Positions 16,407-26,798 are shown, counted from the first letter of the stretch. The stretch is DNA of 64,000 nt from Alloalcanivorax marinus (GCF_016906305.1 NZ_JADDOL010000006.1:62001-126000); one strand, 5' to 3'. Notes: generated from the sequence alone by a model not told the origin. Program-made: numbers and translations.

Positions 16407-19400
16407 TCAACAAGCCTCCCACTGCTTGTTGAGGCGCTTGGCGGACACCGGCACCTTGGTGCCCAGGGGCTGCGCGAACAGGCTGACCCGGTATTCCTCG
16501 ATCATCCAGCGAAACAGGCGCAGCGGCGCCGGCTGCCGCCAGGGCGGCGTGTCGCCGGCGCGACGCCGGAAGCGCTCCTGGTAATCCTCCAGCTCGGCCA
16601 CCAGGGCGCGGTCGCGGCCGATCTGGCCGCCCATCTTTTCCAGACGCTGGGCCACCGCCGCCAGATAACGGGGGTACTCGCTCAGCCATTCCGCTTCCAC
16701 CGCCAGCGGGAAGGCGTCGCTGAACAAACCGCCGAGCTGGCTCTTCAGGTCCCGGTGGGCGTGGGCCCAGGCCAGGGGAAAATTTTTCTCCAGACGGGCC
16801 ATGGTATCCCGATAGGCCGCGAACAGTTCCCCGTAGCCGGTGAGCGCCTTCTCCGCCGCGCTGACGAAGTTGCCGCGACCGGCGTCGAAGCGCGCCCGCC
16901 AGGCGTCGCCATCGCGCACCGGCTCGGCGTGAAAACGGAAATGATCGGCGGCGAACCGCAACAGCACCCGCTCCAGACCTTGCCGGCCCAGTTCGGATTT
17001 GTCCGCCTTGAGTTTCTGAAAGCCCGGGCGCTGGCCGGCGAAGCGCTTCAGGGCGCGGACCTGATCGCCCAGCGCCAGCAACGCCAGGCGCGCGCAGCCG
17101 TAGCCGTGGTGCCAGGCGGCATCATCGGCGTCCGCCCGGCGCCGCAGCGCCACCCGGTCACCCAGGTCTTCCAGGGCCGGATAATGGCGCAGCCGCAGGC
17201 CGCCCTGCTCCCGCTCCTCGCTGGCCGGCACACTGCCGAAACACCAGTCCCGGCCTTCCGGGTCCGGTTCGTCACGGACCACCGGCGCCGCCGCCACCTG
17301 CTCCGCCAGGGCCCGGCGCAAGGCGGCGGGGTCCCGGCTCTCCCGCAGGGTGGCGCCTTCCCCGTCCACCACCCGCACGTTCATGCGCAGATGGTCCGGA
17401 ATGCGATCCACCGGCCACTCCTCCTGCTCCACCCGCACGCCGGTGATGCGTTGCAGCTCCCGGGTCATGGCCGGCAGCAGCGGCTGGTCCGGCGATAACG
17501 CCTCCATCAACGCGTTGACGAAGTCCGGCACCGGCACGAAATGACGCCGGCGCGCCTTGGGCAGACCGCGAATCAGCGCTTCCAGCTTTTCCCGGAGCAG
17601 CCCCGGCACCAGCCAGTCCAACCGCTCGTCGGGCACCTGTCCCAGGGCCGCCACCGGCACCACCAGGGTGACCCCGTCGGTGTCGCCGGTGGGGTCGAAG
17701 CTGTACTCCAGCGGCAGGCTCAGACCATCCAGATCGAGCCGGTCCGGGAAGGCGTCCTCGCGCAGGTCCGGGCTGCGCGACAGCAGAAAATCGTCGTCCA
17801 TCAGCAGCGCCCGGCGCTGCGCCTCGGAGGCGGTTTTGCGATACCAGGTTTCCAGGTGCGTGAGGGTGTACAGCCCCTCCGGCAGCCGTTCGTCGTAGAA
17901 CGCCACCCGGGTTTCCTCGTCCACCAGAATGTCCCGGCGACGCAGCTTGTGCTCCATGGCCTCGAGCTGTTCCAGGCGCTCCCGGTTGGCGCGCACGAAC
18001 ACCGGCTCGCGGCTCAGCTGGCCGGCCACCAGCCCCTCGCGGATCATCAGTTCCCGGGCCAGGGGCGGATCCAGCGGGCCATAGTTGACCCGTCGCCCGG
18101 ACGCCAGGATCAGGCCGAACAGATTGACCTGCTCCTTGGCCATCACGCAGCCGCGTTTTTTCGACCAGTGCGGCTCGAAGTACTGGCGCTTGATCAGGTG
18201 CGCCGCTTCCTGCTCCACCCAGTGCGGTTCGATGCGCGCCACGCAGCGGGCGAACAGGCGGCTGGTCTCCACCTGCTCGGCGGCCATCAGCCAGCGCGCG
18301 CCGTTCTTGCGGTTGGCGCTTTTGCTCAGCGACGAGCCCGGCCAGATCAGGGGCTTGCGGTTGCGGGTGGACAGCCACTCGCCCTCCTCGCCGCGCTGCA
18401 TCACGTTACCGAGCAGGCCGGTGAGCAGGGCCCGGTGCACCGCCTCGTACTCCGCCGGCTCGGCGTTCAGCGTCCAGCCCTGCTCCCGGGCCAGCAGCAA
18501 CAGCTGCCGGTGGGTATCGCGCCACTCGCGCATCCGCGACGGCGCCAGGAAGGTTTTCTTCAGGGTCTTTTCGAACTGCGCCCGGGACAGTGCCTCGCGC
18601 TGCTCTTCCGCCCAATGCCAGAGATTGAGAAACCAGAGGAAGTCGCTGTCCTTGTCCTCGAACGGCTGGTGCGCCTGGTCCGCCTGCTGCTGTTTGTCCC
18701 GGGGCCGCTCACGGGGATCCTGCACCGCCAGGGCGGCGACGATCACCAGCACCTCGCGCAGGGCTTTCTTGTCGGCGCCGCCCACCACCATGCGCGCCAG
18801 GGTCGGGTCCAGGGGAAAGCGCGCCAGCTGGCGCCCCAGGGCGGTGGGCCGGCGGCCCTTGTCCAGGGCGCCCAGCTCCTCCAGCAGCCGATAGCCGTCG
18901 CGGATAAAGCGGCCATCCGGCGGCTCCATGAACGGAAAATCCTCCACCGCGCCCAGGCGCAGGTCCGCCATCTGCAGAATCACCGCCGCCAGATTGGTGC
19001 GCTGGATTTCCGGATCGGTGAACACCGGACGCTGCAGGAAATCGTCTTCCTCGTAGAGCCGGAAACAGACGCCGGGCATCAGCCGGCCACTGCGGCCGGC
19101 GCGCTGGTTGGCGCTGGCCTGGGACACCGGCTCCACCGGCAGACGCTGCACCTTGGAGTGCACGCTGTAGCGGCTGATGCGCGCGGTACCCGCATCGATC
19201 ACATAGCGGATGCCGGGCACCGTCAGGGAGGTTTCCGCCACGTTGGTGCTGAGCACCACCCGCCGTCCCCGGTGGCTGGAGAACACGCGCTGCTGCTCGG
19301 CGCCGCTCAGGCGCGCGTACAGCGGCAACAGTTCCGTGTCGCGGAAATCGCAGCGCTTGAGATGATGGTGCACGTCCCGGATGTCGCGCTCGCCGCTGAG

Positions 19401-20273
19401 AAACACCAGCACGTCGCGGGCGGAGGGCGGGCCACTCCGGCGTTCCTCGCGCTGGATCTCACGGAGCACGTCCTCCACCTGCAGCCCCAGGTCCCGGTCC
19501 GCCTCCGGCGGCCGGTAGCGGATGTCCACCGGAAAGGTGCGCCCGGACACCTCGAACACCGGCGCATCGCCGAAGTGGGCGGCGAAGCGCTCATGGTCGA
19601 TGGTCGCCGAGGTGATGATCACCTTCAGGTCGGGACGGCGCGGCAGCAGTTGCTTGAGGTAGCCGAGCAGGAAATCGATATTGAGGCTGCGTTCGTGGGC
19701 CTCGTCGATAATCAGGGTGTCGTACTGATTGAGGAAGCGATCGTTCTGGATCTCGCTGAGCAACATGCCGTCGGTCATCAGCTTGATCAGGCTGTCCTCG
19801 CCCACCTGTTCGCTGAAGCGCACCTTGTAGCCGACCTTCTCGCCGACCCGGGTGTGCAGTTCCTCGGCCAGCCGCGCCGCCACCGAGCGCGCCGCCAGAC
19901 GGCGCGGCTGGGTGTGGCCGATGTAACCGTCCACGCCGCGCCCCAGTTCCAGACAGATCTTGGGCAGCTGGGTGGTCTTGCCGGAGCCGGTTTCGCCGGC
20001 CACCACCACCACCTGATGATCGCGGATCGCCGCCGCCAGCTCCTCCCGGTGGCGCACCACCGGCAGGTCCGGCCATTCCAGCGGCGCCGCCCCCAGAGCC
20101 TGGCGCCGCGCCCGGGCGGCCACGGAGGTTTCAATGGCGGCGGCCACCTTGTCGCGGCCGCCTTCACTGAAACGCCGGGCCAGGCCGTCCAGGCGTTTTT
20201 TCAGGCGCGGCCGGTCGCCGGCGCGCGCCTGCCGCAGACGTTGATAAAGATCCTGCAATGAAGTCTCGGTCAT
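16407..20273 (-). CDS. hrpA: ATP-dependent RNA helicase HrpA
   Basis: A 1288-residue DEAH-box helicase, full length for HrpA. Walker A VVVAGETGSGKTTQLPK lies near residue 95 and the DEAH box TLIIDEAHERSLN near 190. SAT motif VIITSATID, motif V STNVAETSLTVPG and motif VI QRAGRSGR follow in order. The ratchet/OB region and the long HrpA-specific DUF3418 C-terminus (from about residue 700) are intact. HrpA acts on stalled ribosomes and mRNA processing in E. coli. It starts 12 bases after the M61 peptidase gene on the same strand, so they are probably one operon. Confidence 0.96.
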   Translation of the reverse strand: MTETSLQDLYQRLRQARAGDRPRLKKRLDGLARRFSEGGRDKVAAAIETSVAARARRQALGAAPLEWPDLPVVRHREELAAAIRDHQVVVVAGETGSGKTTQLPKICLELGRGVDGYIGHTQPRRLAARSVAARLAEELHTRVGEKVGYKVRFSEQVGEDSLIKLMTDGMLLSEIQNDRFLNQYDTLIIDEAHERSLNIDFLLGYLKQLLPRRPDLKVIITSATIDHERFAAHFGDAPVFEVSGRTFPVDIRYRPPEADRDLGLQVEDVLREIQREERRSGPPSARDVLVFLSGERDIRDVHHHLKRCDFRDTELLPLYARLSGAEQQRVFSSHRGRRVVLSTNVAETSLTVPGIRYVIDAGTARISRYSVHSKVQRLPVEPVSQASANQRAGRSGRLMPGVCFRLYEEDDFLQRPVFTDPEIQRTNLAAVILQMADLRLGAVEDFPFMEPPDGRFIRDGYRLLEELGALDKGRRPTALGRQLARFPLDPTLARMVVGGADKKALREVLVIVAALAVQDPRERPRDKQQQADQAHQPFEDKDSDFLWFLNLWHWAEEQREALSRAQFEKTLKKTFLAPSRMREWRDTHRQLLLLAREQGWTLNAEPAEYEAVHRALLTGLLGNVMQRGEEGEWLSTRNRKPLIWPGSSLSKSANRKNGARWLMAAEQVETSRLFARCVARIEPHWVEQEAAHLIKRQYFEPHWSKKRGCVMAKEQVNLFGLILASGRRVNYGPLDPPLARELMIREGLVAGQLSREPVFVRANRERLEQLEAMEHKLRRRDILVDEETRVAFYDERLPEGLYTLTHLETWYRKTASEAQRRALLMDDDFLLSRSPDLREDAFPDRLDLDGLSLPLEYSFDPTGDTDGVTLVVPVAALGQVPDERLDWLVPGLLREKLEALIRGLPKARRRHFVPVPDFVNALMEALSPDQPLLPAMTRELQRITGVRVEQEEWPVDRIPDHLRMNVRVVDGEGATLRESRDPAALRRALAEQVAAAPVVRDEPDPEGRDWCFGSVPASEEREQGGLRLRHYPALEDLGDRVALRRRADADDAAWHHGYGCARLALLALGDQVRALKRFAGQRPGFQKLKADKSELGRQGLERVLLRFAADHFRFHAEPVRDGDAWRARFDAGRGNFVSAAEKALTGYGELFAAYRDTMARLEKNFPLAWAHAHRDLKSQLGGLFSDAFPLAVEAEWLSEYPRYLAAVAQRLEKMGGQIGRDRALVAELEDYQERFRRRAGDTPPWRQPAPLRLFRWMIEEYRVSLFAQPLGTKVPVSAKRLNKQWEAC

Positions 20274-20284
20274 GAAGGTCCGTG

Positions 20285-22105
20285 TCAGCGGCGATTGAGC
20301 AGCCAGGCCCGGCCCTTGTCGTTGAGCACATCGCCGTCCAGGCTCAGCCAGGCGGTGGTCGGCTCCGACGGCGCCAGGTCCACGGTGAACCGCATCAGTT
20401 CGTCACGACGGAAGGCGTGCACCTCCACCCGCTCGCCCTCGCAGTAAGCGGCCAGTACCGTGTCCAGATTGCCGGCGTCCACCTTGAGTCCGTCCACCGC
20501 GATGATCACATCACCGGCGGACAGGCCGGCCGCCATGGCGGCGCCCTGCTCGTAGGCCAGCTGCACCCGGGCGCCCCCCGGGTCCGCGGCCACCCGCACG
20601 CCCAGGTTCACCGGCGCCGCCGTGGCGCCGGCCTTGTTGCCGGGTTTGCCACCCCCCGGTTTCCCACCTAAGTCGCCATGGCCCTCGGCGGCGCGCCAAT
20701 GCAGGGTAACGCCACGCTCCGCCAGCAGCTCCGCCAGCGGCAGATCCTCGGTGCTGTACAGCGCCTGCTCGAAGAAATCGCCGAGATCGACGCCGGCGAC
20801 TTCCTCCGCCAGCGGCCGGATGCCCTGCTCGGGCACGCCTTCGCCGGTCTGGCCGTGGCGCCGCCACAACAGCCGCATCAGATCGTCCAGGCTCTTTTCG
20901 TCGTCGGTCTCGCGGCGCAACGTCAGGTCCAGGGCCAGGGCGATCAGGGCGCCCTTGGCGTAATAGCTGACGATGGCGTTGGGAGCGTTCTCGTCCTGCT
21001 GGTAGAAGCGCGTCCAGGCGTCGAAGCTGGATTCGGTGACGGTCTGCTTGAAGCGGCCCTGGCCGCGATAGACCCGGGTCAGGGTCTGGCCGAGCAGCTC
21101 CAGATAGCTCTGCGGGGTGATCAGCCCGGTGCGCGCCAGGGACAGATCGTCGTAGTAACTGGTGATGCCCTCGAACGCCCACAGCAGCTCGGTGTGCACT
21201 TCGCCGCGCAGGTCGAAGGGGGTGAACGCCGCCGGCTTGATGCGCTTCACGTTCCAGGTGTGGAAGTATTCGTGGCTGCACAGGCCCAGGTAGCTACGAT
21301 AGCCGTCGCGGACCCGGTCCGGAGCGTCGGTGCGCAACGGCAGATCGGTGCGCGGGCTCATCAGGCTGGTGGAGTTGCGGTGCTCCAGCCCGCCGTAGCC
21401 GTTGGTGACCAGGGTCATGAACACATAGCGGTCCATGGGCGCCGGTTCGCCGAACAGCTTGATGTGGTGTTCACAGATCGGTTTCAGGTCCCGGCACAGG
21501 CGCGCCATGTCGGCCCGCTGGCGGCCGCTGAGCACCACCTGATGGGGCACCCCGCAGGCCTCGAATTCGGCGTGCTCGAAGTCGCCCATCTCCACCGGGT
21601 GGTCCAGCAGGGCGTCGTAGTCGTCGGCGCGGAAGCGGCCGAAGCCCAGCGCCGGACCGCTGACCCGCTCCAGGCCGGTGGCCAGTTTCCAGGTGCCGTA
21701 GGCGGCCCCCGCCGGCGCCTCGATGTCGACCTCGCAGGGTTGATCCTCGAATCCCATGGCGGCCAGGAACACGCAGGGCCCGTTGAAATAGCCGTGGGTG
21801 GTGTCCAGGTGGGCGCCGCGCACCGACAGGTCCCAGGCGTACACCTGATAGTCCACGGTCACCGGGCCGTCCACCGGCGGCAATTGCCAGGTCTGTTTGT
21901 CGATCTTGGCCACGTCCAGGGCCCGGTCGCCGGCGTGCGCCTCCAGGCTGACGATGTGACGGGCGAAATCGCGAATCATGTAGCTGCCCGGAATCCAGGC
22001 CGGCAGGGTCAGGCCCTGCCCTTCCGGGGTGGGCTCGGCCACCGTCAGGGTTACCTGGAAAAGATGGGCTTCCGGTCTGAGCGGACGAATCCGATAGTGA
22101 ATCAC
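20285..22105 (-). CDS. M61 family glycyl aminopeptidase with C-terminal PDZ domain
   Basis: A 606-residue zinc metallopeptidase of the M61 family. The N-terminal beta domain begins with HYRIRPLRPEAHLFQVTLTV. The catalytic motif is HEYFHTWNVKRIKP near residue 275, and the third ligand Glu lies in LLWAFEGITSYYDDL. A PDZ domain at about residues 500-590 includes VQLAYEQGAAMAAGLSAGDVIIAVDG. A low-complexity Gly/Lys linker separates the two. Such enzymes release N-terminal Gly or Ala. No signal peptide is seen. It is upstream of hrpA, with a 12-base gap, and divergent from the lipase-like gene. Confidence 0.92.
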   Translation of the reverse strand: MIHYRIRPLRPEAHLFQVTLTVAEPTPEGQGLTLPAWIPGSYMIRDFARHIVSLEAHAGDRALDVAKIDKQTWQLPPVDGPVTVDYQVYAWDLSVRGAHLDTTHGYFNGPCVFLAAMGFEDQPCEVDIEAPAGAAYGTWKLATGLERVSGPALGFGRFRADDYDALLDHPVEMGDFEHAEFEACGVPHQVVLSGRQRADMARLCRDLKPICEHHIKLFGEPAPMDRYVFMTLVTNGYGGLEHRNSTSLMSPRTDLPLRTDAPDRVRDGYRSYLGLCSHEYFHTWNVKRIKPAAFTPFDLRGEVHTELLWAFEGITSYYDDLSLARTGLITPQSYLELLGQTLTRVYRGQGRFKQTVTESSFDAWTRFYQQDENAPNAIVSYYAKGALIALALDLTLRRETDDEKSLDDLMRLLWRRHGQTGEGVPEQGIRPLAEEVAGVDLGDFFEQALYSTEDLPLAELLAERGVTLHWRAAEGHGDLGGKPGGGKPGNKAGATAAPVNLGVRVAADPGGARVQLAYEQGAAMAAGLSAGDVIIAVDGLKVDAGNLDTVLAAYCEGERVEVHAFRRDELMRFTVDLAPSEPTTAWLSLDGDVLNDKGRAWLLNRR

Positions 22106-22191
22106 ACCGACTCCTTAACTGGCGGGGAAGCTGGTCACTGGAAGCCCATCATGATACATGTTCAGCACGTTTTCAGGGGACCCCATCCACG

Positions 22192-23106
22192 ATGACTTCG
22201 GATTGTTTCGAACTCGACGCCGGCGACGGCCACACCATCGGCGTGCACGAATGGCGCGCCGCCGATCCCATCGGCACCTTGATCTGGCTGCACGGCATGG
22301 GCGAACACGGCGCCCGCTACCAGGCGCTGGGCGAAATCCTCGCCGAGCACGGCTGGAATTTGTACTGCCCGGACCATCGCGGTCACGGCCTCAGCCAGGA
22401 CGCGGACCAGCCGCCGGGCCATTTCGGTGACCGGGACGGCTGGGCCAAGGTGATGGGGGATGTACAACGGGTGGTGGAGGCGGTGGCCGAACGCCATCCC
22501 GGACCGCTGGTGCTGGGCGGCCACAGCATGGGCTCGTTCATCGCCCTGGCCGGCGCCGAGCGCTTCGGCGAACGGCTGGATGGCCTGGTCCTGTGTGGCA
22601 GCGACTACCATTCCGCCTGGTACTATCGAAGCCTGCTGCCGGTGATTCGCTGGCAGCAACGGCGCCAGGGCCCGCGCGGCCAGAGCGCCCTGATCGACAA
22701 GCTCACCTTCCGCGCCTGGGCGCGCAGCGTGCGCGACGCGCGCACCGACTTCGACTGGCTCAGCCACGACCACGCCCAGGTGGACGCCTACATCGACGAT
22801 CCCAAATGCGGCTTCCAGTGCACCAACGCCACCTGGGTGGCGCTGGTCTCGGCGCTGGCCCGGGTGCAGAGCCACGGCGGCCTGGCCGCCCTGCCCGCCC
22901 GCCTTCCGATCTTGCTGCTGGGCGGCCGCCAGGACCCGATGAGCAACTTCGGCAAGGGCATGGACCGGCTGGAAAACGCCCTGCGCCGGCGCGGCCTGCC
23001 CCTGCAGCGCCTGGACTGCCCGGAAGGCCGCCACGAAATCCTCAACGATTATTGCGCCCCGGAAGTGCGGCAGGTGTTGGTGGAGTGGTTGAATCGGCGG
23101 CTCTAG
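22192..23106 (+). CDS. Alpha/beta hydrolase, monoacylglycerol lipase-like
   Basis: The 304-residue serine hydrolase fits the monoacylglycerol lipase / lysophospholipase (Hydrolase_4) family. It has the oxyanion region IWLHGMGEHGARYQALG, then the DHRGHGLS loop, the nucleophile elbow LGGHSMGSF (Ser near residue 117), an acid in LLLGGRQDPMSN and the final His in CPEGRHEILND. The N-terminus has no signal peptide, so it is probably cytoplasmic. It ends 10 bases from the convergent transglycosylase gene. Confidence 0.88.
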   Translation: MTSDCFELDAGDGHTIGVHEWRAADPIGTLIWLHGMGEHGARYQALGEILAEHGWNLYCPDHRGHGLSQDADQPPGHFGDRDGWAKVMGDVQRVVEAVAERHPGPLVLGGHSMGSFIALAGAERFGERLDGLVLCGSDYHSAWYYRSLLPVIRWQQRRQGPRGQSALIDKLTFRAWARSVRDARTDFDWLSHDHAQVDAYIDDPKCGFQCTNATWVALVSALARVQSHGGLAALPARLPILLLGGRQDPMSNFGKGMDRLENALRRRGLPLQRLDCPEGRHEILNDYCAPEVRQVLVEWLNRRL

Positions 23107-23115
23107 CGGCGTCTC

Positions 23116-25194
23116 TCATTCCGGCTGCGCGGAGATATTGTTCTCCACCGTGAACTCCACGTAGCCCAGATACCGGTTGCGAATCTCGCGCACGTATTTC
23201 ACCGGCTCGGAACCGCGCACATAACCGAACCGGGCCTGGCGGGCGTATTGCGGGCGCGAGAGCAGCAGCATGGCGGTTTCCACATTGTCGAACCAGACGT
23301 CCGGGTCCTTGCCGAGCCGCTGGGCCAGCCGCCGGGCGTCCTCCACATGGCCGGCCCCGGCGTTGTAAGCGGCCAGCCCGAAGTACAGTTTCTGAGCCAG
23401 CTCCAGCCGCTGCGGGAAACGGTCCTCCAGCCATTGCAGATAGGCCATGCCGGCGGCGATGCCCTGCTCCGGATCGTGGGGGTCGCTGAAACCGAACTGG
23501 CGGGCGGTGCGCGGCATCACCTGCATCAGTCCCTGGGCGCCGGCGAAGGAGCGGGCGTCCGGATTGAAGCGGCTTTCCTGATACATCTGCGACACCACCA
23601 GACGCCAGTCGAAGCCGTACTTCAACGCGTATTCCTTGACCAGATCGTCGTAGGGGGAGATTTCCTTGCCCGCCTCCACCCGGTATTCCTCGTGCAGGCG
23701 GATGGTCTTGGGCTCCTTGAAATAGCGATTGAAAGTGACGTTGTAGAACAGGCCCTTGTAGTGCCGGCTGATGTAGGCATCCAGTTGCTTCTTGAGGCCG
23801 GGCTGGTTGGCGCGCAGCCCCCAGGCGATGTCGCGCTCGCCCTCCAGGGTCCAGAGCGGCTGGATGTCGTCCCGGTAGGTGCTTTCCAGGGCCGCCAGGT
23901 GGCTGTCCACCAGGGTCAGATCCAGCTCGCCGTCGGCCACCTGCTGAATCAGCATTTCCGAGGTGGCGCCCTCCTCCCGGCGCACGGTCACGTCGATGCC
24001 ACGCTCGCGCAGCCGCTCCAGGGAGTCCACGAAGGCGCTGTCGGCGGCCACCGCCACGGTGCGTCCGGCCAACGCTTCCACCGATTCCAGCGGCTCTTCA
24101 TCGGCGGGACCGATGATCTGCTCGTGGACTTCCAGATAGCGCTTGCTGAAATGCCAGCCGGCGCGGCGCCGCTCCTCGGTGACCGTCATGGAGGCGGCGA
24201 TCACGTCACCGGCGCCGTCCTCCAGGGCCTGGAACATCTCCGAGGCGCTGTTGCGCACCACCATGCGCACCCGCAGGCCGTGCTGCTTGGCGAAATGGCG
24301 GATCAGATCGTAATCGAAGCCCATCAGCTCACCGCGCCACAGGAAGTAGCTGGCCGGGTTGTTGGAGGTGATCACGCGCAGCACGCCTTCCTCCTTGATG
24401 GCGGCCCAGTCGCGCTGCACCCGGGTCTGCACCGAGGCGCTCACATGATGGCTGACGATGAATTCATTGATCGCCGCGCGCAGTACCGGATTGTCCTGGC
24501 GCACCGCCCAGGCGATGCGGCGGCGCTCCTTGACCACCGGTCCGCGGCGCAGGCCGTCGTAATCCAGCAACAGGCTCTCGAGCATGTTGCCGTCGACGAT
24601 GGTGGCGCCGTAGCGCCCCTCCGCCACCGCCTCCAGCAGGCCGGCGTCGGAGGTGTCGCCGGGCAGGGTCTCCACCTTGATGGTGTCGAAGCGCCCCGCC
24701 AGTTCCTCCGCGGTCTCCGCGTAGGCGGTGCCCTCCGGGACCGCCAGGGTCATGGCGCCGAGGGCGGCCAGGTCGTCGCCCTCGCGGCTGTCGGGCACCA
24801 CCAGGTACTCGTCGATCACCGCCACCGGCGTGCAGAACGCCACCGCCTCGCCGCGGGCCTCGGTGACCGAATAGTTGCTGACGATCATGTCCGCGCGGCC
24901 CTCGTTGAGCAGGTCCGCCAGCTCCCCGGTGCCGTCGGTGTACACCCAGCGCGGTTCCAGCCCCAGGGCCTCGGCGGCGGCCTCCGCCTGCTCGCGGAAC
25001 TCCTGCAGGGGCACGCCTTCGCGTACCAGCGCCTGCTCCTCGTCGAAGCGCGGCGCCGCCAGGCGCAGCACGCCCCGCTCCTGCAGGGCCTCCAAATCGC
25101 CGGTTTCGGTATAGTCCGGCCCCTGGCCACAACCGGCCAGCAGCACAAGCGTGAGCACCGCCAGCAGCGTGGCGGTCACGGGGTGGTAGGTCAT
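23116..25194 (-). CDS. MltF-like lipoprotein lytic transglycosylase with two solute-binding (SBP_bac_3) domains
   Basis: A 692-residue lipoprotein (lipobox LVLLAGC near residue 22). Residues about 35-265 and 268-500 are two successive SBP_bac_3 domains: the first opens ALQERGVLRLAAPRF and the second EGVLRVITSNNPASYF with FDYDLIRHFAKQHGL. Residues about 525-670 are the SLT transglycosylase domain with VVSQMYQESRFNPDARS (catalytic Glu), GAQGLMQVMPRTA and AAYNAGAGHV. Typical MltF has one sensor domain and about 500 residues, so this is a tandem-sensor version. Sensor domains in MltF bind muropeptides and regulate the enzyme; a second might sense another ligand. Confidence 0.9.
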   Translation of the reverse strand: MTYHPVTATLLAVLTLVLLAGCGQGPDYTETGDLEALQERGVLRLAAPRFDEEQALVREGVPLQEFREQAEAAAEALGLEPRWVYTDGTGELADLLNEGRADMIVSNYSVTEARGEAVAFCTPVAVIDEYLVVPDSREGDDLAALGAMTLAVPEGTAYAETAEELAGRFDTIKVETLPGDTSDAGLLEAVAEGRYGATIVDGNMLESLLLDYDGLRRGPVVKERRRIAWAVRQDNPVLRAAINEFIVSHHVSASVQTRVQRDWAAIKEEGVLRVITSNNPASYFLWRGELMGFDYDLIRHFAKQHGLRVRMVVRNSASEMFQALEDGAGDVIAASMTVTEERRRAGWHFSKRYLEVHEQIIGPADEEPLESVEALAGRTVAVAADSAFVDSLERLRERGIDVTVRREEGATSEMLIQQVADGELDLTLVDSHLAALESTYRDDIQPLWTLEGERDIAWGLRANQPGLKKQLDAYISRHYKGLFYNVTFNRYFKEPKTIRLHEEYRVEAGKEISPYDDLVKEYALKYGFDWRLVVSQMYQESRFNPDARSFAGAQGLMQVMPRTARQFGFSDPHDPEQGIAAGMAYLQWLEDRFPQRLELAQKLYFGLAAYNAGAGHVEDARRLAQRLGKDPDVWFDNVETAMLLLSRPQYARQARFGYVRGSEPVKYVREIRNRYLGYVEFTVENNISAQPE

Positions 25195-25310
25195 GCCATC
25201 GATCCCTCCTGCGCACCAATCTAACCGAAAAGGATGACCGTCGGCGAATTGTTAAATGGCGGGCGTGAAACCGGGGCGAGGACGAGGCGGCCGGACAAAA
25301 AACGGGGGCG

Positions 25311-25338
25311 AAAAAAAAAGGGCGCCCGAAGGCGCCCC
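25311..25338 (-). terminator. Terminator of the ompA-like/TSP3 lipoprotein operon
   Basis: On the minus strand GGGCGCC-TTCG-GGCGCCC is followed by nine Ts. The stem has a stable UUCG tetraloop and lies 28 bases past the lipoprotein stop. Confidence 0.95.
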
Positions 25339-25365
25339 ATGATCTGCCTGATCAGAGAAGGAAGA

Positions 25366-26787
25366 TCAAGGTGCCGGCGTGTTGCCGGCGCACACCCGGT
25401 GGATGCGCAGGCTGTCGTTGACGTTCAGGAAACCGGCGTACTCCAGTTCCACGCTGTCGAAGGTGGTGGCGCTGGTGTCCACTTCGGCGGACAGGAAGCG
25501 CTGGTCGCTGTTCAGGGACAGGCCCAGCAGTTCCAGATCCAGCAGACCGCCATCCACGGTGAAGCTCTGTACCACTTCACCATCGTCGATCAGGCGCAGG
25601 GTCAGGAAGTTGCCCAGCAGGCCCAGGCTGAGCAGGGACGAGGCCGGATCGGAGATCACGACACCGATGCGGTTGATGCCGGTGATGTCATTGCCCGGGT
25701 CGGCGGCGTCGGCGCTGATCTGCGCACCGCCATAGATCAGCGCGGCGGAGACGTTCAGCTCGGCGAAGTTCTGCTCCACGTCGTCGGTCAGGTATTCCGG
25801 GTTGTCCACACTGGCGATGGCGACCCCGAGGGAACCCCCATTGCCCTCGTAGTCCGGGCTCAGCAGGGGCTGATAGGTGCTGGTGTCGTTACAGGTGAAG
25901 CCGTCGGTGTCGCACACATCGCCGATGCCGTCACCGTCCGCGTCGGCCTGGTCGGCGTTGGCGATGGTCGGGCAGTTGTCGATATCGTCCGGCACGCCGT
26001 CGTCGTCCTGATCCTGGGTGTCGTCCACCGGGCAGCCGTTGTTGATGGCCGGGCCGGGGGTACGCGGGCACTCGTCGTCCACGTTGTCCACGCCGTCGCC
26101 GTCGGTGTCGTCGTCGCACACGTCGCCCACGTTGTCACCGTCCAGGTCTTCCTGGTCCGGGTTGGGGATCAGCAGGCAGTTGTCGTCCTGGTTGGGCACG
26201 CCGTCACCGTCGGTGTCGCCGTCACAGGCGTCGCCGGTGCCGTCGCCGTCGGTGTCGAGCTGGTCGAAGTTGGCCACGTAGGGGCAGTTGTCGTTGTCGT
26301 TCTGGATGCCGTCGTCGTCGATGTCGTTGTCGCACACGTCACCGATGCCGTCGCCATCAATGTCGGACTGGTTCGGGTTGGGGACCGCCGGACAGTTGTC
26401 CTCGTTGTCCTCGATACCGTCGTCGTCCTGGTCGATGTTGTTGTCGCAGGCGTCGCCGATGCCGTCGTTGTCGGTGTCGGTCTGATCCGGGTTGACCACG
26501 CGCGGACAGTTATCGTCCTCGTTGTCGACGCCGTCGTCGTCGATGTCATCGTCGCAGGCATCGCCGATGCCGTCCTGGTCCTGGTCCAGCTGGCTGTTGT
26601 TGGGCACCGCCGGGCAGTTGTCCTGATCGTCGGGAATGCCGTCGTTGTCCTGGTCTTCAGGCGCGTTCGGCGTCGGGTTGCCGCCGCCGCCACCGCCGCC
26701 GTCGCTATCGCTGGCGTTGCAACCATAGATCCCGGCGCCGAGCACGGCGAGCAGGACCAGCATGGTCAGGTTTCTGAATTTCAACAT
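25366..26787 (-). CDS. Thrombospondin type 3 repeat lipoprotein
   Basis: A 473-residue lipoprotein; the ATG at 26787 is preceded by GAGGAGAACCCAC. The signal ends in a lipobox (GAGIYGC). A Gly-rich spacer leads into about eight thrombospondin type 3 repeats (residues about 45-300) of the form DxDxDGxxDxxDNCP, very rich in Asp and expected to bind many Ca2+ ions. The C-terminal 170 residues, from [18 protein letters not shown] on, form an unidentified beta-rich domain with two Cys. It starts 11 bases after the OmpA-family stop, so the two surface proteins are co-expressed. It could be a Ca-stiffened stalk; no enzyme motif is seen. Confidence 0.85.
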   Translation of the reverse strand: MLKFRNLTMLVLLAVLGAGIYGCNASDSDGGGGGGGNPTPNAPEDQDNDGIPDDQDNCPAVPNNSQLDQDQDGIGDACDDDIDDDGVDNEDDNCPRVVNPDQTDTDNDGIGDACDNNIDQDDDGIEDNEDNCPAVPNPNQSDIDGDGIGDVCDNDIDDDGIQNDNDNCPYVANFDQLDTDGDGTGDACDGDTDGDGVPNQDDNCLLIPNPDQEDLDGDNVGDVCDDDTDGDGVDNVDDECPRTPGPAINNGCPVDDTQDQDDDGVPDDIDNCPTIANADQADADGDGIGDVCDTDGFTCNDTSTYQPLLSPDYEGNGGSLGVAIASVDNPEYLTDDVEQNFAELNVSAALIYGGAQISADAADPGNDITGINRIGVVISDPASSLLSLGLLGNFLTLRLIDDGEVVQSFTVDGGLLDLELLGLSLNSDQRFLSAEVDTSATTFDSVELEYAGFLNVNDSLRIHRVCAGNTPAP

Positions 26788-26798
26788 GTGGGTTCTCC

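Noticed and set aside
17541-20261. 906-codon plus-strand open frame opposite hrpA
   Set aside because: Antisense to all HrpA helicase motifs, no ribosome-binding site, composition typical of reverse-frame GC-rich shadows.
25900-26700. Regularly spaced repeats resembling a CRISPR array
   Set aside because: They are codons of thrombospondin type 3 repeats (Asp/Gly-rich), in frame and degenerate, not identical repeats with unique spacers.
26018-26726. Thr- and Ser-rich frames across the TSP3 region on both strands
   Set aside because: They arise from reading the GAC/GAT-rich repeats in other frames.
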